From a virus, in the IMG/VR virus record IMGVR_UViG_3300023172_003913, positions 1-28,202 of that record: a DNA stretch of 28,202 nucleotides; one strand, given 5' to 3'. The position numbers were made by a program, and so were the translations under genes. Positions 15,844-23,837 of the stretch are shown here, in pieces (within the stretch, counting starts at the first letter, position 1; each line of letters starts with the position of its first letter). The notes below the pieces were generated by a model. The model worked only from the letters and a program-made list of their open reading frames with translations, did not search any database and was not told where the DNA came from.

Positions 15844-16747
15844 TAGCTCTCCTAATTACTCTAGGAGAGTTACTATACATTTTTTTAAAAAAAATACTTT
15901 GATCTTTATCTAACGGGTTTTCAGCGATTGGGATTGATAATTCTTCAATAAGATGGCTGCCCGTTTCTTTAATTTTATCTAGTAAATTTATTTCTTGTAT
16001 ACTTTCGTATTCTTCGTTCCACAACTTTTGTAAATAATCAAAATCTCTAACATTTACATAATTCCAATCTGTACACAAAGTTTTATATAAACCCTCCCGT
16101 GCACCATATATTGTCCATAATCCATTTTCAACATCTGCTCCTACCATGCACCAAATCATTAATCTATCAAAGTTTTGCCACCAAACCTTATTTATATTAA
16201 CAACTTTTGCTCCTTGATCTAATGACATCTTAACTCCTTCTCTAAAACCTGATCTCCATGCTTGATAAGGAGTAAAATTTGTGTAGCTTATTGAATAATT
16301 TTCGTTGAATTGATAATATTTTTCGTCAAAACAAAACTCTACTAACCCTTTTTCATCAGTTGATACAGCATTTTCGTGTGTTTTCATGTTATTAACAAAA
16401 GTCTTTGTCCATAATTTTAATCCACCATTACCGTACATTAGATTATTAACATAAATTTTACCACACCAACTAAAAACATGCTGAGGAGTTAGATTTAATT
16501 TTTGCAAATCGATTTCTACTTGTAAAAAATCTTGATTAATAATATTATCTGCATCAACTGTAACAAAATATTCAGTATCAGAGATGTTTGCACAAGCTTT
16601 ATGCGCCGAATCTGATCCTTTTACACCATGAACTCTTTTTGCCCAAGGAATTTTAGATATTAAATCTGTATAATTTTTTTCTGCATTAGGCTCATCATAC
16701 GACAAAAAAACTATATCGCAATCTATTATTTTTATTATATCTGCCAT
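15836..16747 (-). CDS. Glycosyltransferase-like protein (GT-A type, DAD motif)
   Basis: The 303-residue protein starts with DCDIVFLSYDEPNAEKN, then VHGVKGSDSAHKACA and a metal-site-like DAD at 65-67 (FVTVDADNII). YGNGGLKLWTK near 105-115 and AWRSGFREGVKMS further on match the C-terminal domain of the 628-residue protein at 6246-8132, so they are homologous; here the domain stands alone without the degenerate repeats. This layout suggests a nucleotide-sugar-dependent glycosyltransferase, although the family is divergent and the donor is unknown. It lies 4 bp after the 186-residue orphan gene and overlaps the frameshifted radical SAM gene by 8 bp. Confidence 0.65.
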   Translation of the reverse strand: MADIIKIIDCDIVFLSYDEPNAEKNYTDLISKIPWAKRVHGVKGSDSAHKACANISDTEYFVTVDADNIINQDFLQVEIDLQKLNLTPQHVFSWCGKIYVNNLMYGNGGLKLWTKTFVNNMKTHENAVSTDEKGLVEFCFDEKYYQFNENYSISYTNFTPYQAWRSGFREGVKMSLDQGAKVVNINKVWWQNFDRLMIWCMVGADVENGLWTIYGAREGLYKTLCTDWNYVNVRDFDYLQKLWNEEYESIQEINLLDKIKETGSHLIEELSIPIAENPLDKDQSIFFKKMYSNSPRVIRRASA

Positions 16748-16751
16748 TTAA

Positions 16752-17312
16752 TTATCTCATAAAACTATAGGTATTAAACCTTTTATTTGTGTATATACTA
16801 AACTCTTTTAAATTAGCCTCCCATTCATAGATAAAAGGAAGTATAAAATAATGATTTTTTACTAATTGGTCTAAACTTACTGTTAAAGTTTTAAAAAGAA
16901 TGTTAGGATTATTGTGTTCGCAAACACTAAAATGTAAAAATGAATCATTTAATGAAATATTATTATTATACAAAAATATTTCTAACTCTGAACTTATTAA
17001 AAATTTCCAACAAGTATTATCTTTATCATAAACAATAACAATTTCTGCATCTTTATTACCAAAAGGAACTTCATAGATAAGCTCGTTTATTTTAAAATCT
17101 CTTTCATCATACAATCCTTTAGGAATTAATTCATTAACTTTAGTTTTTAAATTAAATCCGACCATCCATTTAAATATTAATTCTTCTCCAGTTAATAAAA
17201 CTTTAACATCTTCCTGATCAACTAATATATATTTTTCTGATATATCTGGCTGCTCGGGGGTAATTTTTAAAATATCACCGTTATCATCATAACAAACAAA
17301 TAGTTCACTCAT
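16752..17312 (-). CDS. Hypothetical protein of the glycosyltransferase operon
   Basis: I do not recognise this 186-residue protein. It begins MSELFVCYDDNGDILKITPE, is acidic near the N-terminus and contains alternating hydrophobic and charged stretches that suggest a beta-rich soluble domain. There is no signal peptide, membrane segment, cysteine cluster or nucleotide-binding motif visible. It sits between two glycosyltransferase-like genes, overlapping the upstream one by 8 bp (ATGAGTGA) and followed 4 bp later by the next, so it is probably co-expressed with them and may assist them. It is a genuine gene by position and coding density. Confidence 0.75.
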   Translation of the reverse strand: MSELFVCYDDNGDILKITPEQPDISEKYILVDQEDVKVLLTGEELIFKWMVGFNLKTKVNELIPKGLYDERDFKINELIYEVPFGNKDAEIVIVYDKDNTCWKFLISSELEIFLYNNNISLNDSFLHFSVCEHNNPNILFKTLTVSLDQLVKNHYFILPFIYEWEANLKEFSIYTNKRFNTYSFMR

Positions 17313-18138
17313 ATCCTAAATATCTTTCATATTTACTTAATATTTGATCTGTAACAAAATCATTTTCGGTATAATGGAAAACGCCTGTTTGCTTATAATT
17401 TCCAATTAATAAATTTAAATCATCAGTAAGATAAGAACCAACTTGATTAATCCAACATTTACCCGGGTATTTCCATCCTTGCACATGAGGTTTCATATGA
17501 ACAAATTCAAATAAGTCTGTTTTTAAATTTGTTGTTAGTTCTGTACAATTTAAAATTTTGTTTACAATTGCTACAGATAAGTCATAACTGGGATATTTTG
17601 GATAATATTCTTTGCAAAAAGATCCATAAAATAACTCCCAGTTATGAGTCACTAACTCTAACCATTTAAAAAACTCATGACTAAAATCTGATTTTTTAAT
17701 AAAATGAAATCCTGTATAAATGTTAGGAAGATTGTTTTTTTCAAATGCTTTTCTATAATAATTGCTTGTAATAACTTCTTTTCTATATGAATAAGCTTTT
17801 GTTAAAAAGAATAAATCATAATTGTTTAAAAACTTCCACCACATATCTATATTTTGAAGAACTAAAGTATCAGTGTCTAACACAATAGTTTGATCATAAG
17901 GTGTTGCATGATATGTTTTCCATCTGTTATTAATTTGATAAAATGTATTATCGTTGTCGACCCAAGGTACAGGTATTATATTATCAAATAAAGAATTAAA
18001 CTTAGGATCAACATCATCATTTGTCATGATAGATATTAAGATATCTTTATTTGTAACTCTAATACTCATGGCAGAAAGAATTGCTTGTTTAACAAATTCT
18101 TCACCTTTCGCATAAAATAAAAATCCTTTACTTGCCAT
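17305..18138 (-). CDS. Glycosyltransferase-like protein (DTD motif)
   Basis: The 277-residue protein has an N-terminal alpha/beta region (GFLFYAKGEEFVKQAILSAM) followed by YDQTIVLDTDTLVL, where D88 and D90 form a DxD metal and nucleotide-sugar site as in GT8-like GT-A enzymes. NIYTGFHFIKKSD downstream resembles the N-x-G-x-x conserved strand after the DxD. HMKPHVQGWKYPG lies near the C-terminus. It is a distant paralogue of the adjacent 300-residue gene (YDETLLIDTDILII). It overlaps that gene by 11 bp and the next by 8 bp. The glycosyltransferase fold is likely; the sugar is unknown. Confidence 0.68.
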   Translation of the reverse strand: MASKGFLFYAKGEEFVKQAILSAMSIRVTNKDILISIMTNDDVDPKFNSLFDNIIPVPWVDNDNTFYQINNRWKTYHATPYDQTIVLDTDTLVLQNIDMWWKFLNNYDLFFLTKAYSYRKEVITSNYYRKAFEKNNLPNIYTGFHFIKKSDFSHEFFKWLELVTHNWELFYGSFCKEYYPKYPSYDLSVAIVNKILNCTELTTNLKTDLFEFVHMKPHVQGWKYPGKCWINQVGSYLTDDLNLLIGNYKQTGVFHYTENDFVTDQILSKYERYLGYE

Positions 18139-19030
18139 CTAATATCTCACATAAACATCTGTTATAGCTAAATTTATTCATAATATGAATATTATGATCT
18201 TTCCACATTATAGGTGTATATTCACCATGATAATTTTCTTTTTCAACTAAAAATAATATTTCTTTGTTTTTAATGTTAATATTCCAGCAGATATCTTTAT
18301 CAGTAGTGTAAAATAATTTGCCAGGCATTGGATAGGAAAAATTACCTGCAGTATATCCATTCATAATATGAATAGCAATACTGAAAGCATGATCATTTCT
18401 ATATATAGAACTGTATATTTGAAAAATTGATCTATAATGATTCCAATTTTCTTGGATATGTTGCAGTAAATTAAAAAAAATCTTGTTTATTTTTGTTTTC
18501 CTAAAAAATACTACAGTTGCCCAATAAAATTTTACACTGCAATCACTTAAATATTTAAATTCTGAGTAATCTCTAAAATTAGCCAAATCATATGCTGTAT
18601 CATATATTAAAAAATCATTATCTTGAGTAAAACAATGTTTATATAAATCATTAATTATTAAAATATCTGTATCTATTAGTAGTGTTTCGTCGTATGGAGA
18701 TACATCGTATGCTAAAGTTCTAGTTTCATTTTTAAACTGTAAACGCTTTTTTGACATAGCCCCATCAAAATACGTTCTAATGCAATGATCTTCAGATTTA
18801 CTCAGTGTTGTACTATCTGTTAAATCCTTTTCGTCCCACACAATTTGTATAATATTATCAAAAACTTTTTTTGCATCTGGAAAAGTACATTCTAAGTAAA
18901 AAATGCTATCAGTTACAATACTAGTAGGAAGATTTAAATGTGTTTTAGCTTGCTTTGCTAAAAAATAAGCTTGTTTTACATAATCAACATGAGAATTATT
19001 TCTAGCAAATAATAAAATACCTTTAGACAT
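18128..19030 (-). CDS. Glycosyltransferase-like protein (DTD motif)
   Basis: The 300-residue protein begins SKGILLFARNNSHVDYVKQA and has D120-T-D122 in YDETLLIDTDILII, the expected DxD of a GT-A fold. The later FYWATVVFFRKTK occupies the position of the acceptor-side strand. It shares layout and the KGxLxxAR/AK start with the next gene (17305-18138), so the pair probably arose by duplication. Its ATG overlaps the stop of the 117-residue gene by 8 bp (ATGTCTAA) and it overlaps the following gene by 11 bp. It could act on virion proteins, on host lipopolysaccharide or on DNA bases; the sequence does not say which. Confidence 0.66.
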   Translation of the reverse strand: MSKGILLFARNNSHVDYVKQAYFLAKQAKTHLNLPTSIVTDSIFYLECTFPDAKKVFDNIIQIVWDEKDLTDSTTLSKSEDHCIRTYFDGAMSKKRLQFKNETRTLAYDVSPYDETLLIDTDILIINDLYKHCFTQDNDFLIYDTAYDLANFRDYSEFKYLSDCSVKFYWATVVFFRKTKINKIFFNLLQHIQENWNHYRSIFQIYSSIYRNDHAFSIAIHIMNGYTAGNFSYPMPGKLFYTTDKDICWNINIKNKEILFLVEKENYHGEYTPIMWKDHNIHIMNKFSYNRCLCEILDGK

Positions 19031-19376
19031 CCGTTCCTACTAATTTACCAGTTGATCTTTTAACCTTTAATAAATTATATTCATTTAGAAATTTATTACT
19101 TGCATTGAAATATAAGTCTAAAATATCATTGTAAAATTTTTCTAAATTTTCGATTAAAATAGGAATTTTATTATCATCAATTAGTACTAAATCTTCTTGA
19201 TTTTTTTGTAACATGGTTGCACAAAAACAAATTAAATTTTGGGTGACTGTGAATTGTCCGCCAGCAAAATAAAAAATAATATTTTGATAATATTGTTCGA
19301 TAAGAATTTTCTTTTGGTTATTAAGAGTAACCATATAATTAGAAAATTCAAGTGCTTTTTTTAGTCTTTCATCCAT
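19023..19376 (-). CDS. Small hypothetical phage protein, first gene of accessory operon
   Basis: The 117-residue protein (MDERLKKALEFSNYMVTLNNQKK ... FAGGQFTVTQNLICF ... VLIDDNKIPI) has helical ends around a short GGQF segment. From memory, similar small proteins occur near tail genes of marine T4-like phages, but I cannot name a function. It has a strong ribosome binding site (AAGGAG, 9 nt before the ATG) and is the first gene after the promoter and inverted repeat at 19380-19430. It overlaps the first glycosyltransferase-like gene by 8 bp. No signal peptide or membrane segment is visible. Confidence 0.8.
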   Translation of the reverse strand: MDERLKKALEFSNYMVTLNNQKKILIEQYYQNIIFYFAGGQFTVTQNLICFCATMLQKNQEDLVLIDDNKIPILIENLEKFYNDILDLYFNASNKFLNEYNLLKVKRSTGKLVGTDV

Positions 19377-19379
19377 TAG

Positions 19380-19424
19380 ATTAATCTCCTTATACTACAT
19401 TAGTATATAGTATAATAGATTAAT
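19380..19424 (-). promoter_or_regulatory. Long inverted repeat covering -10 box and ribosome binding site
   Basis: The outer arms ATTAATCT (19380-19387) and AGATTAAT (19417-19424) are perfectly complementary, as are the inner arms TTATACTA (19390-19397) and TAGTATAA (19408-19415). They are separated by a CC/T bulge and a 10-nt loop (19398-19407). In a transcript reading through from the tail genes, this stem would bury AAGGAG of the 117-residue gene. A transcript starting at the internal promoter would lack the 5' arm and leave the site free. It could instead be an operator for a dimeric repressor. Confidence 0.7.
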
Positions 19425-19430
19425 CGTCAA
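19402..19430 (-). promoter_or_regulatory. Sigma70-type promoter for the accessory operon
   Basis: On the minus strand, TTGACG (19430 to 19425) is followed after exactly 17 nt by TATACT (19407 to 19402), each hexamer one base from consensus. The start point would fall near 19395, about 20 nt before the ATG at 19376. The spacer coincides with one arm of the inverted repeat. In T4-like phages sigma70-type promoters mark early transcription, so the accessory operon may be expressed before the late tail genes upstream. Confidence 0.72.
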
Positions 19431-19434
19431 GATT

Positions 19435-20346
19435 TTATAGATTAGATTCTAAATTATAGGTAGGAGCAGGCACTGAAACATTAGAACCTACTGCTCGCCT
19501 AACTCTTATATAGCTAGACAAAGTTCCATTATTAGCCTCGTCAAAATTAGGATTCACACCAGCTTCGTCATTGTATTCAATTCTAAACCAAAGTTTATTA
19601 GTTCCTTCTCGTTTTGCTCTAATTTTATAATTATTTGCAGCATAAACTCCACTTCCAAGTTTAGACATAATATCTTGATAATTTACGCCTAAATCATAAT
19701 TACCAATGTCGTATACTGTTCCAGAAGATCCAGTTTTAGTTGTTGTACTTGCTGTAAATTTTGTTGTACCTACAGCAGTAAACATAGTATTCCAATCTAA
19801 ACTTTTCTGTTCAGTTGCGCCTGTTATTGATGCATAAAACCAAATTTGTCCGCCTGTATTAAAAAAATATCTTCTTGCATTTTCATTCGCAAATGTTATA
19901 CTAATTTCATGATATATATTTGCATTCCAACCCGTTTTTGTGCTTGTTAAGCTAGTTTGTACAACACTTTCCATTTGATTATCATTAGCTACATCTCTAT
20001 TATTTACAATAGTAGACATAACTGCATCATAATCCATCCATCCAATTGGAGTTTGCTTTGTACCGGCATCAATAATAGGATAGTTACCTTCATTATCTAC
20101 TACAATATCTGCCAGTGACGGTGAAGTATCAAAAATGTGCAAATGTGCTTTACGCATGTCAGAAAATAAATTATTTAGATGGACTGCTTGGATGGTATTA
20201 CCAATTGATACTACACTACTAGTTAATGTTTGTCCATAACCACTGCTGCCACTTCCTACACCCATTACTGTTTCAATCTGCCCTTGCAGCAGATTATAAT
20301 CAGAGGCTGTTATTTCTTTACCTGTAAATGCATTAATAAACGCCAT
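19435..20346 (-). CDS. Virion structural protein (tail-associated)
   Basis: The 303-residue protein is rich in Thr, Ser, Asn and Gly with many short beta-strand patterns (ENARRYFFNTGGQIWFYASITG, SSYIRVRRAVGSN), typical of phage tail appendage proteins. It follows three tail-fibre-like genes in the same direction. It starts at ATG 20346 behind AAGGAA. A weak late-promoter-like box (ACTAAATA, 20376 to 20369) precedes it. From memory, marine T4-like phages carry similar proteins in the same position; the exact location in the particle is unknown. It is the last structural gene before the accessory operon. Confidence 0.7.
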   Translation of the reverse strand: MAFINAFTGKEITASDYNLLQGQIETVMGVGSGSSGYGQTLTSSVVSIGNTIQAVHLNNLFSDMRKAHLHIFDTSPSLADIVVDNEGNYPIIDAGTKQTPIGWMDYDAVMSTIVNNRDVANDNQMESVVQTSLTSTKTGWNANIYHEISITFANENARRYFFNTGGQIWFYASITGATEQKSLDWNTMFTAVGTTKFTASTTTKTGSSGTVYDIGNYDLGVNYQDIMSKLGSGVYAANNYKIRAKREGTNKLWFRIEYNDEAGVNPNFDEANNGTLSSYIRVRRAVGSNVSVPAPTYNLESNL

Positions 20347-20368
20347 ATTTTATTTCCTTAATTTTTTA

Positions 20369-20376
20369 TATTTAGT
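20369..20376 (-). promoter_or_regulatory. Weak candidate late-promoter box
   Basis: ACTAAATA on the minus strand in the 32-bp gap before the 303-residue structural gene matches TATAAATA at six of eight positions and lies 22 nt before the ATG. In so AT-rich a sequence this is only suggestive. Confidence 0.3.
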
Positions 20377-20378
20377 TC

Positions 20379-21896
20379 TTATTGAACAAAGATTTCTACT
20401 TTCTTGACACCTTCGTCTTCATTTGTTTCTAAAGCAGTTCCAACAATACACATTGCATGAGGTAGTTGTGCAGAACTAGTAACTGGCCAAACTGTAGCGG
20501 CACCGGCTGTAGTTGAGGTTACTAAAATATCTCCCTTATGTACTGGACCAACAACATTACATGGAACTCTTCCTTTTAATGCTATAGCTACACCCATAAG
20601 AGTACTATTCATTAAATATGCAGGATCTGTTGATACTACTCCTGCTAATTTATAATCACAATTAATTGTAGTAGTAGTAACTTCTTTTTCTCCACCAAAT
20701 ACTAAAACATAGCCAGGATCATACATTTGATCTGGCAAATATTTTTCAGCTAAGTCAGCATACTGAGCTTGAGTTGCTGTTCCAATAAAATAATTGGCTT
20801 CGATATTCCTGCTAGCATCTCTTGCAACAATAGTGCTAGCAACATTTCCGGTAGTTGCTGTTACTGCTATACCATTAAGTTCTAAAGAACCTGCTGAAGT
20901 TGCTCTACCTTTAAAATCAGTTGCGTAAACATTTCCAAAAGAAGCCGATTCGGATCCAATATCAACAGTGTTTACACCAGTAAGATTGTTAACATCTGCA
21001 TATCCGGGCAATACAACATTTGCATTCAATCGCAATGGCATTTTTTGCTGAGACAAAACATTATTAACTTGAAAGTACATTTCTGTACCTTGTTGATTAG
21101 AAATTAATGCTTTATCATCATTTACTACTCTAATTACAATATCATTTGAAGCACCAATTGTGAATCCTGTATCTGCAAATTCAACTGAGTCTGAAAAATT
21201 AGCCTCTCCAGATTTAATAAACTGATCTGCTGCTACTCCTCCTAATTTTTCTGCATTACTTGCTGTACCATGGAATCTGTGTCCTGTGCTAGTTACACCA
21301 TTATTTGCATTTACAGTATTTTTAAGAGTTATGCCTTGTCTAATTACATCAAATCCTGGATAATCAGGAGAATCTTGACCGCCTATTGTAAATTCATTTG
21401 AGCTGATTATATGAATGATTTCATCTTCTACAATAGAAACAATTACAGCTTTTGGAGTACCGTTTGTATCTAGAATTGTCCTACTTTGAAATCTAGTTAC
21501 AGAATCTCCTACACCTTGTGGCCCTACTAAAACAAAACTAGTACCATTGTATGCATACAATTGTTCATTATTGTTATCCCACCAAAAATCTCCTTCTGCT
21601 AACCCTGCTGGAGCAGAGTTATTTATTTCCGCACCACCAGTAGTTCGCCATTTTGTTCCGTCATAAAACTTTAATTTACTATTTGTACTATCGAACCAAA
21701 TTTGACCTGCAATAGCTTTTGGAGGTTCATTGCCTCCTGCAAAGTTTTCTAATAGAAATATAAAATTTTCATTTTGTATTTCTCCATATCCTGCATAATT
21801 TTTTCCAACTAACTTAATATCAGTAGTTTGATCTACAGTTCCGTCCTCAACTACAGTTAACTGGGCCGAATTAAATTTATTAATTATGTAAGCCAT
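20379..21896 (-). CDS. Tail-fibre-like structural protein
   Basis: The 505-residue protein has the N-terminal module shared with the two upstream genes: ENFIFLLENFAGG, GQIWFD (64-69), LKFYDGTKW and GDFWWD (102-107), then LVGPQG. The middle is beta-rich and the C-terminal part (YADLAEKYLPDQMYDPGYVLVFGG followed by GRVPCNVVGPVHKGDIL) resembles a compact terminal domain often seen on marine phage fibre proteins. The module probably anchors related fibres to the same tail structure, with different distal parts. It starts at ATG 21896 behind AAAGGAG. Adsorption role is inferred. Confidence 0.75.
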   Translation of the reverse strand: MAYIINKFNSAQLTVVEDGTVDQTTDIKLVGKNYAGYGEIQNENFIFLLENFAGGNEPPKAIAGQIWFDSTNSKLKFYDGTKWRTTGGAEINNSAPAGLAEGDFWWDNNNEQLYAYNGTSFVLVGPQGVGDSVTRFQSRTILDTNGTPKAVIVSIVEDEIIHIISSNEFTIGGQDSPDYPGFDVIRQGITLKNTVNANNGVTSTGHRFHGTASNAEKLGGVAADQFIKSGEANFSDSVEFADTGFTIGASNDIVIRVVNDDKALISNQQGTEMYFQVNNVLSQQKMPLRLNANVVLPGYADVNNLTGVNTVDIGSESASFGNVYATDFKGRATSAGSLELNGIAVTATTGNVASTIVARDASRNIEANYFIGTATQAQYADLAEKYLPDQMYDPGYVLVFGGEKEVTTTTINCDYKLAGVVSTDPAYLMNSTLMGVAIALKGRVPCNVVGPVHKGDILVTSTTAGAATVWPVTSSAQLPHAMCIVGTALETNEDEGVKKVEIFVQ

Positions 21897-21911
21897 TTTG
21901 ACACCTCTCCT

Positions 21912-23834
21912 TTAATTAAATATTGTCCTTGTTACATACGTCCAAATGTTTGCTTGTGCGTTAAATTCATATATATAACGAACCACGATTAATTGCACAG
22001 TCCCTGAAGTATCACTATTTGCTGCAATATCTTGGACAACTGCTTCAGTTCCAGTTCCTAATTGGTCTCTAACTGGAATATAACTAATTTGTAAAGTTCC
22101 TGTATTATTAGTTTCTACGGTAACTGGTATATTTTGAACTGTAGCTGAATCATATGATGTAACTAGTATTTTTGCTACAGTTCCAGCTTCTACAGTACTA
22201 GCAGGTCTTAACAATTCAATCAAACTTCTAATAGAATTAATTGGTCCATCACCAATTGATATATCATTAGGATCGGTTAAACCCGTCGCATCTATTTGAA
22301 AATTTAACTGTTGTGAATTTACTAAAGTATCTACATAATCCTTATGTGTGGCATCAGTTAAACCTACTGGTGTTGCAAGTCCGGTTATATTTAAATTATT
22401 AAGTGTTACAGGACCTCCTACATTTATATAAAGTCCGGTGCCATTTATTCTTTGTATACTATTACCGTCAAAATATAAATCATCAATTGTTAATTCTGAC
22501 AGTACACCGACTCTTTCTAAACTAAAAGCGTATCTTACATTAAGCTCATCTTTATCTAAAATTTTAGTTCCGTCTATCATAAAGCATGGCTGACTGTTAA
22601 CTGGAGTAGTTGTTAAATTAAAGTTTTGATTACTAGACCATGCAGCATAACTTCTGTTCCATATTAAATCTTTAGACGAATTACTACTTCTTAAAATAAT
22701 TCCGCCACCGTCTGCAGTTACATCGTCACCTTCTGTGCTATCGTCTAACAAGCCCAATTCAATATTTTTATCTAATACTCGCAATGTGGTTGTGTTAATA
22801 AATGCAGAATCACCTTGGACATATAATGATCCTCTTACTTGCATATCTCCATTTACATCCAAAGTATGCGTAGGAGCAGTTGTATACACACCCATATTTC
22901 CAGACGATGCATCAACATAAATTGGATTAATAAATGAACTACCTTGCCTTACTCTTAAGGCAAAATCAGCATTTATTTGTTGACATTCTAAAATACTTGT
23001 GTTACCAGTTACTTTTAAAACCACATATTCACTGTCTCCAACACCTACACTTAACCCTGCACTATTTTTAATTTTAAGACTTCCGATTGTAGTAGCATTT
23101 CCGTCGCTTGCCATAAAATTTTCAGCAGTTTTAATATTACCAACATCGTCTATTAAGCCTTTTGCACTTGTAGCAGTGCCGTTATACCAAAATCCAGAAG
23201 TGCCTGATTCATCGCTGCCACGTGCAACATTAAATCCTTTATACAATTTTTGTCTTGGTGGAAATTCTATATCATCAGGATCAGTAGAATACCCTGGTAT
23301 TGCAAAATTTATAGGAACAATAAATGTCTCGGGGGAATATACACCATAAAGTTGACCACCTATAAAGAGTTTTAAAATAACATGCGTTATATTATTAGTA
23401 TCAACTTGTGTATCAGTTTCAAAACCAGTTTTCCCTTGCCCTGCATTATATGTTGGCCCTACTAAAGTTAAATCCGTTCCATCAAAGAGATATAATCTAT
23501 TATTTTCATTATCAATCCAAATATCTCCTGCAATTAAATTTGTAGGTTGCGAACTATTTACTATTGTTCCGCTAGCTGAGCGAAATTGTGTTCCGTCAAA
23601 AACTTTCAATTTTTGATCTTGTTTGTCATACCATAATTGACCTGTAAGAGGATTTGTAGGATTAGAAGTTGATGCAAAATTTTCTAGTAATTTTACAAAA
23701 TTTTCATTTAAAAATTCTCCAAAGCCTTTGTAATTTTTTCCAATTAATGTCAAATCTGTTGTTGTTTCATCAACAATACCATCTGTTAAGTCAACAATTA
23801 ATTCGCCATCAGTTCTGTTTATCCTATAACTCAT
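21912..23834 (-). CDS. Tail-fibre-like structural protein
   Basis: The 640-residue protein shares the N-terminal module of its neighbours (ENFVKLLENFAST, GQLWYD at 65-70, LKVFDGTQF, GDIWIDNENNRLYLFDG, LVGPTYN). Further in, THTLDVNGDMQVRGSLYVQGDS and LRVLDKNIELGLL are typical of trimeric fibre shafts in marine phages. The C-terminus (ITGLATPVGLTDATHKDYVDTLV and beyond) also has the look of a fibre domain. It starts at ATG 23834 behind AAGGAT, 4 bp after the previous stop. No collar or peptidase domain is apparent. Confidence 0.75.
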   Translation of the reverse strand: MSYRINRTDGELIVDLTDGIVDETTTDLTLIGKNYKGFGEFLNENFVKLLENFASTSNPTNPLTGQLWYDKQDQKLKVFDGTQFRSASGTIVNSSQPTNLIAGDIWIDNENNRLYLFDGTDLTLVGPTYNAGQGKTGFETDTQVDTNNITHVILKLFIGGQLYGVYSPETFIVPINFAIPGYSTDPDDIEFPPRQKLYKGFNVARGSDESGTSGFWYNGTATSAKGLIDDVGNIKTAENFMASDGNATTIGSLKIKNSAGLSVGVGDSEYVVLKVTGNTSILECQQINADFALRVRQGSSFINPIYVDASSGNMGVYTTAPTHTLDVNGDMQVRGSLYVQGDSAFINTTTLRVLDKNIELGLLDDSTEGDDVTADGGGIILRSSNSSKDLIWNRSYAAWSSNQNFNLTTTPVNSQPCFMIDGTKILDKDELNVRYAFSLERVGVLSELTIDDLYFDGNSIQRINGTGLYINVGGPVTLNNLNITGLATPVGLTDATHKDYVDTLVNSQQLNFQIDATGLTDPNDISIGDGPINSIRSLIELLRPASTVEAGTVAKILVTSYDSATVQNIPVTVETNNTGTLQISYIPVRDQLGTGTEAVVQDIAANSDTSGTVQLIVVRYIYEFNAQANIWTYVTRTIFN

Positions 23835-23837
23835 TGA

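Noticed and set aside
20374-20386. Small hairpin GTTC-AATAA-GAAC after the 505-residue fibre gene, as a terminator
   Set aside because: The stem is only 4 bp and the following tract is not a clean T-run on the coding strand, so it is unlikely to terminate transcription.
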